NCBI GenBank assembly: GCA_017354895.1
Contig: CP071494.1
Span: forward strand, 4,898,001-4,962,000
Reading direction: 5' to 3'
DNA length: 64,000 bases
DNA from: Podospora comata
Taxonomy: Eukaryota > Ascomycota > Sordariomycetes > Sordariales > Podosporaceae
Shown: in pieces, positions 46,543 through 57,900 of the stretch
How the letters are laid out: each line of letters begins with the position of its first letter
Position numbering within the stretch: position 1 is the first letter of the stretch
Made by a program: the position numbers and the translations under genes
The notes under the pieces: model-generated
Seen by the model: the letters and a program-made list of their open reading frames with translations, nothing else
Databases searched by the model: none
Told to the model about the DNA's origin: nothing

Positions 46543-47685
46543 GTATGGTCTGGCCTGACAATATCGGGTTCGGTGCAGTTGACTTCTTCGCCATTATCTG
46601 CCCGCAGCTCGAGGTCGGCTAGGAGTCCAGGATTCTGCTGAGGCATGCATGTTCAACATGTCATCTAGAGTATATGTTTGAGTTTTTGTTGGCGCTGGAA
46701 GATACAGGGTTTGCATGGCAGGGCTCTCAAAATGGGTGTCGCATATAGTAATTCTTTTTGTGGTTATTCAGCTTTTGAAACTTTTGATATTTGAGTCCGG
46801 CTGCGTGACGCGTGGCCGAGGTATTGGCACAACCAGCATGCTCTAGGTCATTACTGTTTGGAATGGGCACACAACCATTGAGTGGCGGTGGCAGAGAGGC
46901 TGTCTACAGTTCCCCTTTATCCGGCCATCCGGATGCAATACATATCAAGACTTTATCCACATACCTCCTGCAGAACTACTCCATCGGTTGTTTACACACC
47001 ACGGCTCGGGCTTGATGGAAACGGCTTAAAATAGCGACGGCTTGAGATTGCTGGGTTGTGCTGTTTCCCTATAGTTGTCCGTGTGTGAAGATGCCCCGGA
47101 TCTTGGGCCTAGTGTCCTGGCATTAGGTGCTTGTTTGGTTGTGGAGATATGCTGGTAAACTGACCCTGCACCAGCTGGCTGAGGTCCCCCAGTATGACAA
47201 CAGGCAGTGATTCACTGGACAGTTGGAATAACTAATAATTGTAGCATTCAATGTAAGGTATTGTGAATTGAGAATTCTGTGACCGGGGTAAACCGGTGAC
47301 ATCAGTTGATGAGAGGGCACTGGGTGGGCTTCATGGTTTCTGGACTCTGGTTACCTTATCAGGTGGCCTTTACCTTTTTCATGTCCCAGGCGGAGGGGTC
47401 CGGCACATCTGTCGGTGAACACATTGCAGAACAATTGGCTTTTTTCCCGACTAACAATAGCACAAGACACCCCATGCTGCCAGACCTCGCTTACGGTCCA
47501 CCCTCTCAGGGTAATATGGGAGAGATAGCAAAACCTGGGTCCTGGATATTGGGTATGATCTCGGCGGTCATTGGAGAAGAGCCCGGGATATGTAGATGAA
47601 GAGTAGGTAAGTATATAGCTGAAGCATGTAATCCAGGATTCCGTCAGATTTGTCTCCTCGGGATTCTACTTTCACGCAAACCAAC
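46543..47685. other. 1.1 kb intergenic
   Basis: 3' region of RPA43 and promoter of the CBM1 protein. No open frame with family signal is present. Confidence 0.4.
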
Positions 47686-48181
47686 ATGCATACATCGTTC
47701 CTTCTCTCATTTCTTGCCCTCTCAGGGGCAACGTTGGCGCAACGAGGTCAGCCAACGACATTCTTCACAGCTCCCTCTCCTTCAAGTACTCCGCGTCCGG
47801 GCGCAACACAGTCCTTGTACGGACAGTGCGGCGGACAAAACTGGACTGGTCCAAGAATCTGTCCATCGGGGGCTTACTGCAAGAACGATGGAAAGTAAGT
47901 GCATGAGAAAGAATTCACCTAACAGAACGGAGGATGCTGACAGCTACTACAGCATGTGGTACGAGCAGTGTGTGGCCATTGAAACCTCTACCAGGCCTTC
48001 AGGAAACCCTGCGGTCACTACTAAAACTATAACGACGGTGATCACCATTGGTGGTCCTACCCCAACGGTTGTGTCGACTCGGGTCACATACTTGACTCCA
48101 AGACCGTCGTCTACTACGCCTTCGGTGGTGACGATAACCTTGGTACCGGATGATCCATGTGATCACGAGATTTGGTGCTGA
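47686..48181 (+). CDS. secreted CBM1 (fungal cellulose-binding) protein without catalytic domain
   Basis: Exons 47686-47894 and 47953-48181 (58-nt intron, GTAAGT donor) give 145 residues. The signal peptide is MHTSFLLSFLALSGATLAQ. After a short Ser/Thr/Pro linker, residues about 44-76 match the fungal CBM1: LYGQCGGQNWTGP, then CPSGAYC, and NMWYEQC after the splice, with four cysteines and the planar aromatic residues that stack on cellulose (Tyr45, Trp53, Trp72/Tyr73). The rest is a Thr/Val-rich stalk ending with two Cys near the C-terminus (DDPCDHEIWC). No glycoside hydrolase or LPMO domain is attached. It may bind plant or fungal wall, as a swollenin-like accessory or adhesion protein; that is inference. 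Confidence 0.9.
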
Positions 48182-48486
48182 TAGGGGCTTAGTGGAGGAA
48201 GGGGGTCCTGTTTCTTGGGTATCTTGAAGTTGATATTGACATCTCCAAAATGATACCAGAAGAATATCACACTTGTTACTAACATTGTTTTGTTTATTTC
48301 CATGGATGGTAAAATGGGACAAAAGTGAATGCCTGCAGGCGCGGTTGGTGTATTGTGTCTACCCTCTGCTACATGACCTACCCCAATACAATCCCACATG
48401 TGCCCTAAAGTAACCAAGACGAAATCCCCAGTGAAAACCAAGCCAAAGTTGAGAAACGCCAGATATGAAGACCCATACATTATCAC
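48182..48486. other. convergent 3' intergenic
   Basis: About 300 bases between two convergent genes. Nothing is seen. Confidence 0.4.
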
Positions 48487-49281
48487 CTATTCAGCAGGAT
48501 CCACCATATCCAGCCTTGTAAAGAAGGTCTCAACCCTGCCCTCGGGGATATACGCCTTGTACTCCCTCATCCACCAGTCAGCTACACTCCCCCTCCTCGC
48601 CTTCTCCCCCAGCACAATCTTGTCCGAAGTCAACATCTTGACCTCCCCCACCGCCCTCTTCTCATCCACCTCCTCCACCATCCCCTCCAAGTCCTTGTCC
48701 TTCACCTCCCCAAACCCCAACAATTCCAACACCCAAGCGCCCTGCATCTCAGCCAGAACTCCAACCGAGACAATCGCAATAAACCCGTCCACGCTCTCCG
48801 GGTGCCGTCTCGGAAACGCAAACTCCTCATCCGCAACGTCCGTCACCTTGTCCAGCGCCTCGGTCATGGCATCCCCCATGTTCTGCCTCCCCTGCTCGAC
48901 CAACTCGACAACATTGTCCAGACACTCCTCGATCAGCTTGCGGGTCCACCTCCTCTCGCCGACGACATCTGTGATGGCGATCTGAAGGGAGTCGTCGTTG
49001 AACTCGGCTTTGTGCATCAAGTTTACGATCTTTTTGGCAATGGCCACGAGCTGCTCCTCATCGTCGTCGGCAGATGAAGTGTAGGCCATCAAGGGGGCGG
49101 ATCGGTACTGCCCTTCTTCATGGTTATTGCCGGGTGGGGAGTCGGAGTAGAGGCCGAACTTTTCGTTGTCAATCTGACCGTGAGAGTCGAGGGAGTCGTA
49201 GAGGAGCTCGGTGTAGCCGGTCCGGTTGGCGCGGTTGCGGCGGAAGGAGAGGCAGGCGAGGATGGAGCGGAGGGTTGCCAT
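48487..49281 (-). CDS. uncharacterised fungal protein
   Basis: Intron-less, 264 residues, starting MATLRSILACLSFRRNR. Residues 80-200 form a helical, leucine-rich region (QLVAIAKKIVNLMHKAEF, LIEECLDNVVELVEQG). The C-terminal part has WVLELLGFGEV and ends GSVADWWMREYKAYIPEGRVETFFTRLDM. A WW-R-Y-x-Y-I-x-G pattern of this type recurs, in my recollection, in many uncharacterised filamentous-fungal proteins annotated only as conserved. No catalytic motif, signal peptide or membrane helix is visible. Function not assigned. Confidence 0.8.
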   Translation of the reverse strand: MATLRSILACLSFRRNRANRTGYTELLYDSLDSHGQIDNEKFGLYSDSPPGNNHEEGQYRSAPLMAYTSSADDDEEQLVAIAKKIVNLMHKAEFNDDSLQIAITDVVGERRWTRKLIEECLDNVVELVEQGRQNMGDAMTEALDKVTDVADEEFAFPRRHPESVDGFIAIVSVGVLAEMQGAWVLELLGFGEVKDKDLEGMVEEVDEKRAVGEVKMLTSDKIVLGEKARRGSVADWWMREYKAYIPEGRVETFFTRLDMVDPAE

Positions 49282-50593
49282 TGTCTTGTCGTTGTGTGTA
49301 AGTGACTTGCCAAAGTGTCAAACAAGCAACCAAGCAAGCAACAAAGCCCGAGAAGCTATAAGAGAAAGCAAAGAAAGCAGAAAAGCGCTATTTGTCTAGC
49401 AAAGCCGAAGGAGACTGGTGGCTGCCGTGGGTGAGGAGAGAAAGAGAAAAGGCAAGACACAAAAAGTGTCAGTCAGCCATGTTATTTATGATCACACATG
49501 CCCCCGTCTTCCCTCGATGCAGACACACAAAGGCTTCTTTCCTGTGTGGCCGCTTGGCAGACAGGAGACTAAGGTAGGCAGATGTCAACGTCCCTTGGTG
49601 GCGGACCCGGAGGGCTGTGCCACATCCGGGGTTCGAGGCCAGGGCAGACCGGCCCGGCCCCACACGTGAGTTGGATGCCGGCATCCGGGATTGTCGTCCG
49701 GAGGTTGCCAGTGAACAGCAATCGACTTGCAATCTTCACGACAAGCAAGCAATTACGTTGTCGGTGTTTGTTTCGAGATGGGCACATTTCCTTTTGCAAG
49801 TTTGACAATTGAAATTGTGCAGAAAAGTCGAGGCTTTGGAGGAGGGAACAGGCTATGCTCAGGGCGGCCAGCGATAGGCCACTGCCGTGATTGCCCCATG
49901 TGTAACGGTCGTCCTACACATTGTGAAGTTGTGAGCATATATGTATCAAGGCATTGTGATCGGATGGTCATGGGCTTGCAAAACGTGGCAAAATAGGCCA
50001 GGGGAATTGGCGAGCAGTGGCTAATGTTCCACCACTTGCTGCTCATTGCTGATCTCGTATCGATGGATTGTATGCTCTCCAGTGGTGCATGGCCCCGGGC
50101 TGGCTGCAAGGCAAACGGCCAGGAAAACTTGGGGCATATTGGCCAAGTCGGACATCTGAGACTCGACAAGAAACTGGGTGCCTCGACATGACAAACACAA
50201 CTCACGGGAATCAGTGGACGGAATCTGTATGCATTACATCTCTTGTTGAGAGGACCGACTCCCAATCCGTGATATCACCACGCGGCCGCAAGCATGTTGC
50301 TATTGGGAACCACGCGCTCCTCCTTTGTCCATCACACAGTTTTTGTCTCTTCCGGACTTTTGGCTCGACCAACGTCCTCCTGTATTGGATGCTATGGTTC
50401 TGCCCGAAATCAATGAACCCCAACCATCACGCCTTCATGAATTTCCCGTTTTGTATGGCCCGGCGATCCCATGAGTTGGCCGATAATATCCACCAGCCTG
50501 CCAGAGTAGAGTAATGCACAGAACCAAAGCCGTCGTCCATGCCTGAAAAAGACCCGGTGTGAAAGACGACGCCGAAATAGAAACGCTCGCCGC
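49282..50593. other. 1.3 kb intergenic
   Basis: Upstream of the uncharacterised gene and 3' region of eS24. A minus-strand frame at 49753-50265 and plus-strand frame at 50068-50514 show no coding character. A tRNA B-box-like string at 49618 has no matching A box. Confidence 0.4.
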
Positions 50594-51267
50594 TTATTTC
50601 TCCTTCTTGGGCTTGGGGCCCTTGACCTTCGCAGTACCGCGGAGGGTCTTCTGGCGGTTCTTGCGCTGCTTGCCTATTGGTGAGGAAGAGAAAATGTCAG
50701 CCGGTACCACTCCCAAAATGAAATTCTCATGTCCACCACTGCGGGAAACATACGCTGCTGTCTGGAAGCACGCTCGATCTTGGTGGCAAGGCCAACACGG
50801 ACGAGTCTGTAGCGGGGCTCGAACTTCTTCATGGCCTCGGGGGAGTCATAGATGAGGGCAAAGCCGGTGGTCTTGCCACCACCGAACTGGGTGCGGAGAC
50901 CGAAGACGGAAACTTGATCCTTCTGGGCCTTGTAGAGGGCAGCGAGCTTCTCGCGGAGGTCCTCCTTGGAGATGTTGGCGCGACCGGGGTGGAGGATGTC
51001 CCTGAGCAGCAGAGTCAGCGACAATTTCCCATCAAACAGCCCAGCATTCTCAAATCGCCCGCGATTTTGCCATGTTCCAATCGAGCATTATGTTTCTGGA
51101 TTGATGTTCTCGTCCACTGTGGGCGACTTGGCAATCGGGGGCGATTCGCGAAGAGGGCATTCGGAGATGGATGGCAGCACTCACACGACCATCTGCTTGC
51201 GGCCGAGCAGAGGGTTGCGGATGAACTTCCGCGTGCGCAGGGTTACGGGGGCATCAGAGTCGGCCAT
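50594..51267 (-). CDS. RPS24: 40S ribosomal protein eS24
   Basis: Exons 51267-51185, 51001-50754 and 50673-50594 give 136 residues, the usual eS24 length. The introns are 183 and 80 nt, long for this window, as is common in ribosomal protein genes. [20 protein letters not shown] is the family N-terminus. [39 protein letters not shown] and [13 protein letters not shown] form the core, and the Lys-rich tail after the second splice contacts rRNA. It is a component of the small ribosomal subunit body. Confidence 0.97.
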
Positions 51268-51613
51268 GGTGATGTCGTCGGTCGTTGGTTGTCGTACCTC
51301 GATCGATCTCAGGTTCCGGCAGGAGGAGGGCGAGTTTCTGCTGGTGTTTTTTGCAGGCCAGGACGCACTGGGTAGCGGGTGGATCTCGCAAAATTCCGGC
51401 AGCGAATCGCTAATTTGGGTGTGAGCCCTAATTTGTGTGTGGCCTGAATTCCGAGGCAATCAGTCAGCAGCGGGCGGGGCAGCTTGGTGGAAATGCACGG
51501 ACCAATATGCGGCGGCCTTGTCCAGCTCCCCACTTGTCAACTGCCCCACACCTTCTGAGAAGACATTCAAAACAACAACACAGCACCACAATCTCAAAGT
51601 GACTTTTTTGTTC
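51268..51613. other. intergenic, eS24 promoter
   Basis: About 350 bases upstream of the eS24 gene and downstream of the methyltransferase gene. Nothing specific is recognised. Confidence 0.4.
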
Positions 51614-52679
51614 TCATGCAACCTTCAATTGGCAAATGTGTATAGGGGTGGCGTCATTATAAAATGGCCCTCTCTGCTCCGGCCCAGGCAGCACTGGAAA
51701 CAGTTCATAATGGACATGAAACCCGCGGTTCTGACAGACCTCCAAGAAGCTCTCGAATGTCGCTCTGTTCCGCTCTGTTGCCGCAATCAGAATGACCACG
51801 CCAGGCGATATAGCAACGAGGTTCTGCAGCGTTGCCACCAACGCGGGAATTACACTCGCGTCGTACGTGATGTCAGCTCCAAGCACGACGTCGACCTCTC
51901 TTCCACCGTTCCATTCCTCCTCTTCGATCCCCAGCAAAGCATGGCCCCATCTGAGCTCAGAGACAGACACCCTGTCTGTGCCCTGAAGACCGTTGATGAA
52001 AAGGTTGTCTGGGAGGTTATTCACCACATCTTCAGAACCGTCCGAGGCAATGACATGTTCTGCGCCGAGATATTTGGCACACAAGATGGCAACGTATCCT
52101 GTTCCAGTTCCGAGCTCTAGCAGACGCTTCCCCTTGACAAGTGTTGGGTTGGCGCAGAGATACTGGCCCATGTGCAATGCTGCCTCCCATGTTCGTAGGC
52201 CTGTTGTCCCTGAACCGGAGATAATGGAACGAGATTCCAGCAAGACCACAGCTGCATCACTGGGTTCCTGGAGCAGGGAAAGGTGGTATGCCACATGGCA
52301 CTTTTGCTGAGCAGCCACCACCTCTGAAGGCAATGGAACGGATAACAACTCAGACATGGTGGTCATGAGATTATCTGATATTCCCTGTTCCTGTCAGTTC
52401 CTGGCGTCTCCGTCTCCTTTTCAGCAAGGTATGAGTTATCCTTACATGCTCCTCCCAGTCCACAATAGAGCGTTCGATTCTCGACGTCAACTCCTTGAGC
52501 ACTTTTAGCCCATAGCGGGGAGGAAGCGGGAATGCGACATCATGGCCAAACAGCTTCTTGTAGATTTCCTCTTGGACCGCATCGAGGCAAAGGACCCCAC
52601 CGTCTGGATATTCTGGTGCGGCATCCAACTGCAGGCACTGCCAACAGAATCGGGTCACTTGTGGGTTTTGGCTGCTCAT
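51614..52679 (-). CDS. protein-lysine methyltransferase, EFM3/FAM86 type
   Basis: Exons 52679-52446 and 52390-51614 (55-nt intron, donor GTAAGG) give 336 residues. The N-terminal part (VTRFCWQCLQLDAAPEYP, then a helical VDWEEHEQGISDNL across the splice) is the region that distinguishes the FAM86/EFM3 group from other seven-strand methyltransferases. The SAM-binding core has TGLRTWEAALHMGQYL, RLLELGTGTGYVAI (motif I), IASDGSEDVVNNLPDNL and VVLGADITYD (post-motif DxxY-like). In yeast the relative methylates a lysine of elongation factor 2. A start at 52679 is preferred; the frame stays open upstream, so a longer N-terminus cannot be excluded. Confidence 0.85.
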
Positions 52680-53151
52680 GTTGAAGGGTGAGTACGGTCT
52701 TGTTCGAGTCCAGCTCGACATCTGTCGTGGTTTCATGTAAATGTTGGCCGCCTTGTCCAAAAGACCGGCAGAAAGGAAGGCGGTGAAGGGCCAAGGATAG
52801 ACTGCTGGGCACACAACTTTCCAGCCTCAGAGCGTCAGAAGGGGTCCCAGGTAGGTATGAGTCAATGCCATTTCTCCCTGATTTGAATCGAGCCTGATTT
52901 TTTTGGTTCCGTTATGGATTTTAAACACACCTGCAATCGGATTTCATCTTAAAAGGCCAAGTCTGTATCCAGCGAGCAGTTCAGCCAAAAGTGGGCCCTT
53001 GACGTAGGAGCTGCCAAGCCATTGAACAGTCGAGTGCGCGCCCGGCATCGCGTTTCCATCTCGGAACTGGAAGACTTCAGTTGTTGGCCAGAAAAACACA
53101 CAATCCCATCTCAACACCCTTTCGCCGCGCCCAGGGAAGACTGTCGCCAAG
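52680..53151. promoter_or_regulatory. divergent promoter methyltransferase / cyclophilin
   Basis: The 472 bases between two start codons that point away from each other. Part may code if the methyltransferase N-terminus is longer. Confidence 0.4.
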
Positions 53152-54905
53152 ATGTCGGTCATTCTCGAGACAACGGCAGGTGACATTGTCATTGACCTGC
53201 TGGTCGATTTCGCCCCCAAGATGTGCGAAAAGTACGTCCCCATGTTCTTGCTTTCTTGTTCAATTGCCAGACCACAACTAACCCAATGTTCTTCAGCTTT
53301 CTCAAGCTATGCAAGATCAAATACTACAACTTTTCTCCGATCCACTCTATTCAAAAGTCCTTTTCCTGTCAAACCGGCGACCCTCTCGGGCCTCTGTCCC
53401 CCAATTCCGACGGCGGAAGTTCCATCTGGGGCTTACTCGAAGGCAGGGACAAGACATTTCCTGCCTTGTTCCATCCCAAATTGAAACACCGCGAACGAGG
53501 CACTGTCAGCATGGCTACTGCCCCCCACCCGTCTGACCCAGAGACACGACTGGCTGGCTCTCAATTTCTGATCACACTGGGAGAGGACGGGATAGACTTC
53601 CTAGACGACAAAGCCGCCATATTTGGGAAAGTCGCCGAGGGCTTTGACGTTCTGGAGAAGATCAACGAGGCAATTGTGGATGAACGAGGGAACCCGCTGG
53701 TGGACATCAGAATCAAGCATACCATTGTGTTGGAGGATCCCTACCCTGACCCCGCTGGCCTGCGGGAGCCGAGTGCTTCACCTCCACCGACCAAGGCACA
53801 GCTCGCTACCGTCAGGATTGCGGAAGGAGAAGAGCTGGTTGATGTCGAAAAGGACGAAGAAGCCGCCGCTGAGGCGGAAACGAGAAAGAGAGAGAGGGAA
53901 GCAGCCGCCCAGGCGTTGACGTTGGAGATGCTAGGCGATCTCCCATTTGCCGAAGTCAAGCCACCAGAAAATGTCCTGTTTGTTTGCAAGCTCAACCCAG
54001 TCACAACTGACGAGGACTTGGAGTTGATATTCAGTCGGTTTGGCAAGATTCTGAGTTGCGAGGTGATCAGAGATCAGAAAACCGGCGACAGCTTGCAGTA
54101 TGCTTTCATTGAGTTTGAAGATAAGAAGAGCTGCGAGGAAGCGTACTACAAGATGGATTCCGTTCTGATTGATGACAGGAGAATTCACGTAGACTTCAGT
54201 CAGAGCGTCAGTCGCCTGAGCGAGGTTTGGAGAAACGATACCAACACGAAACGCAAAACTGCTGCTGCAAGAAAAGGGAAAGGTGGCTGGGGTGGTGTGC
54301 AAGAGCTGGAGAAATGGCGCAAGTACAGGAATGAGGACGTGGAACGTGACGACGAGGACGATCATTACCGGATGGTCCATGGGGTGGAGGATATGCAGCA
54401 TGGCCGGCACGATACCGGCGTCTCCCACAGCAGCAGCAGCAATAACAACAATGAGAACAATAACAACCGCAAGCCTTACGACAGGAGAGCCGGCGAGAGC
54501 CGGTCGAGCGGCCCGAGTGGAAGTGGTGGCGATGAAGATAGCCGAAGAGAAGCTGCGGCACACCGGCGGGGAAGAGAGTCCCCGGACCGGCTGACGGACA
54601 CGCACAGCAGTAGCGGCAATAACAACAGGCCAGAGCACAGGCGAGGTTACACGGAGCGACGGAGCCGGAGCCCCAGACAAGACCACGGTTATCACCGTCA
54701 CAGCTACCGCGACAACAACCGCCATGACAGGCCAGGCGATCCCGGACAATCATCATCAAGGGGCCGAGAAGATCGGGATTGGGCTCGCAGAGATCGTCGG
54801 GACCAAGATCGCGATAGAAGGGATAGGAGCAGATACAGGGACAGGGATAGGGGCCAGGACAGATACCGGGGAAGAGGCGGAGGAGACGAGTACAGTGGCC
54901 GTTGA
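53152..54905 (+). CDS. cyp6: PPIL4-type cyclophilin with RRM and Arg-rich tail
   Basis: Exons 53152-53231 and 53297-54905 (65-nt intron, donor GTACGT) give 562 residues. The N-terminal cyclophilin domain opens [19 protein letters not shown]. The segment [20 protein letters not shown] shows the PPIL4 version of the active site, in which the usual catalytic Arg is replaced. [18 protein letters not shown] and [16 protein letters not shown] complete it. An RRM follows at about 250-330 ([20 protein letters not shown] and [16 protein letters not shown]). The last 200 residues are Asn, Arg, Asp, Ser rich with many RD and RS pairs. The family is nuclear and linked to splicing; isomerase activity is doubtful because of the altered active site. 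Confidence 0.93.
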
Positions 54906-57900
54906 ACGGTTGTCGTCGGTCGTGTGTAGCGGTGCTGTCGGCTGCCGGCCTCGTGTGCGTGGGATATCACAGTAACGATACAAGCTAATTAGAGCCCTAG
55001 ACGATGAGTGGTTCGTCTTTCACGTTCGACAGCAACTCGTTTTCTTGTGGCCCGGCTCTTCTTGCTCTTTTCTGTCTTCCTCAGCTGCCAGCTCCCTGTC
55101 TAGCATAGTGTCTTCCACCCTCGGCCAGTCGCCCCAGTTACTCAACACTACGCCCAACGACGGATGACATCCTGTTGGCCGGGCACTGGGAACACGACTT
55201 GAGCAAGGTGTCATCTCGTCGTTCTGACCACCGAGTCGGTCTGGAACTCCTGGTCGAACGTGTACACGCGCTCCTGTGTACTAGGCGTCAAGGAGAAGTC
55301 TAAACCGCATGGTGCCCTGTCAATGGATGGCGCATCGTCCCGACGGGCTGCGTGGGCAAGGACCCTGTGCCCGAAGGCCAGACCCAATGGATGTGGCTCG
55401 CCTCCTGTTGCTTCGACTCTTTTATACGAGCTTTCTTTTCGTTCTGCCATGGATATCGATTTACGTGGCGGGCTGAGGTGGGTGCGTGTTGGTCAGGGCA
55501 TTCTGGCTACAGCCGTGGATGGATCGCATTTGCGGGCCGGGTGGTCGAGGCGCATTGCATTGTTTCTCGATGGCTTCCATTGATGCTTCCTGCCCCCTTT
55601 CCTGCCCCTTTCCTTCCTCCCAGCCGCGGGTTCTTTTCAGCACCCTGGTTTACCCCCCGCCCTGTGGTTCGCGGAAGGGATTGTGGGAAGGTAACCCAAG
55701 GCTGCCCTTTTCCGTTGTACATCTCATCAGCATCGTCATCGCCAGTGATCTATCCCCCTTTTGTCGTGACTACAGCACAGGAGCAAGTGGGCATGCACGC
55801 CGGGTAATTCTTTCTCTCTCGGTCCAGCACATATTCCCCCACTCTCGCGCGTACCGCACCCCTCTCACCACAGTCGCTTCGTCACAGTCGAAAGACGGTC
55901 GGGTGGCTTTTTATACAGGCCACACGTGCGGGCCGCTTCTTTCTTCAAGCCTCCCTTGACGTGATTATCGGGCCCAGCTGGAGCATGCAGAGCTGCCAAC
56001 CGCCGTATCGTGCTTCCTCCCTACTCAACATAGGGCGTATATGTATGCAGACCTCGGAGTTTCGTACCCGGATGAGGTAGCTTCTGCTGGTTCCACGAGG
56101 AGGTTGTTCATGCGGTCTCTGTATGACGCAGGCAAATAGAATGAGGGGCCTTTCACGAAGCCCCGTCCTGCGCAAATAGCTGGCTAGCCTCCTGTTCTCG
56201 CCCCCCGGCTTGGGTTGGGTTGTCATTGGGCTGAAAGATTATACTACTTTTATATATGCCTATATTTGACGACGAGGATGCTCGGAATCGGGCTGTGGTG
56301 GTGTGCGGATAAGCAGGGCGGCCAATAAGTGCTACAGGTGCCTATTCGTACTGCATAAAAATTGGTTTTGCGGGTAGTTGGGGTTCGGGGTTCGGGGGTT
56401 GGGGGCTGCTGGCCAAGGGGTGATGGAGGGGCGGGTGTTCGGGTTGTGTATGTGTGTGTGTGGGTGTGTCTGAGGTATCGTTCGGATCATGCCCATCATC
56501 CACCACCCTTCTTTCTTCTTTCTCTTCCTCAACACCCTCCGGACCTACCAACCCAGCCGCCGCTGCCGCTGCCGATCCGCATCGCGCGACCCGTCACCGC
56601 CGGCAGGCAAGAAAAAGAAAAAAAGTTCTCATTTTGCCTCGGAGGCGTTCGGGCAACGTGTCTCGACAGACGCCCATGGCGGTTTTTTTCTACCGGTTTA
56701 CCGTTTGGGCGACGGATCGAGCTGTAAGGTCCCTCCCTCTCCGAATGTCCACGACTCGGGGGAAAAATGGCTTTTTTTATGCATCTCTCAAAACCCTGGA
56801 TATCCCAACGCCATTTGCTGGCAACGTCGAGAAAACATGGTAGTGATTCTCGTGGACGCGTGTGCACATTACATTGATGCTTCCAGAAATATCAGGAAGG
56901 GCACATTTGTCCAGGCGCGTCGGAAGCTGATTTGTTCTACCTTTTCGTAGACTTCACGTCCGTGGATAAGGGGAAGACTTCCATTCAGCCCTGATCAGGC
57001 CACAGTACAGAGGAAATCTGACTTGCTCGGACCTCCTGGGATCTTGCTTGTATGAAGAGCTCAGATGTGTTTTGAAAGGTGATACCAGATGGTCCGATGA
57101 TGACGGCGGGGGGCGGCCCATGCGGTAGGCTTTGGACTCCGTCCGGAGGTTTCGACGGGGGGTGGTTCAAAGTTGATAGAGGCATCTGATTGAACGCCGC
57201 TTCTCTTGCAGTTGAATGCTGTGTCACTTGGAAATTTCATCATCTTCACGAATTCGTATCCAGGCAGTCCGAGCTGTTTACCATCACACATGGTATGATA
57301 TCTCTGCGAAGACAAACTCAGTTACGCGGTCAACGTTGTTACCAAGAGGAATTGTATCCCAATCTACGAGCGCTACCAAGTCAAAGGCATTGTTGGGCAG
57401 CTTGCAGGGAGTCAAGGTCAGAGATATCCACCGAGATATGAAGTCCTGCCTGGTGGTCAGCCACTGAGACACATTCCTATTTAGAATATAATCACACTGA
57501 GACAAGATGGCGCGGGCTCTTCATTGGCCAAACTCATCGATTTGTTCTATTTCTATCGTTATGCCTTCCATCAGCACTCCATTTCATCGACAATGCCTCG
57601 TATCCGCAAGTGATGCCTCCTCGGCACAACCTCTACATGGTCTTGAGTTGAGTCCACATGTGAGCTACTTATAACGTGCAAGCACTGTTCCTCTCACGGC
57701 CTCCACAGGGGAAAAGTTGGAGAAGTGAGAGGGGACCGACTGCGCGAATGGCACAGCATCTTCGGGTACCGACTTCTGAAGCACGCCCCAGGGCCCTCAC
57801 AAAATTCTTGTTGACGCCGTAGCACCTGACTAGGGAATGGTGGCCAGAGAGCTAGAGACATCGACATGCACGCAGCCGCATCGCGACTTTCCATGAACGA

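Noticed and set aside
49605-49650. tRNA B-box-like string (GGTTCGAGGCC)
   Set aside because: No A box or cloverleaf stems around it.
53931-54749. 272-codon antisense frame inside the cyclophilin gene
   Set aside because: Arg/Asp-rich sense codons keep the reverse frame open; no domain.
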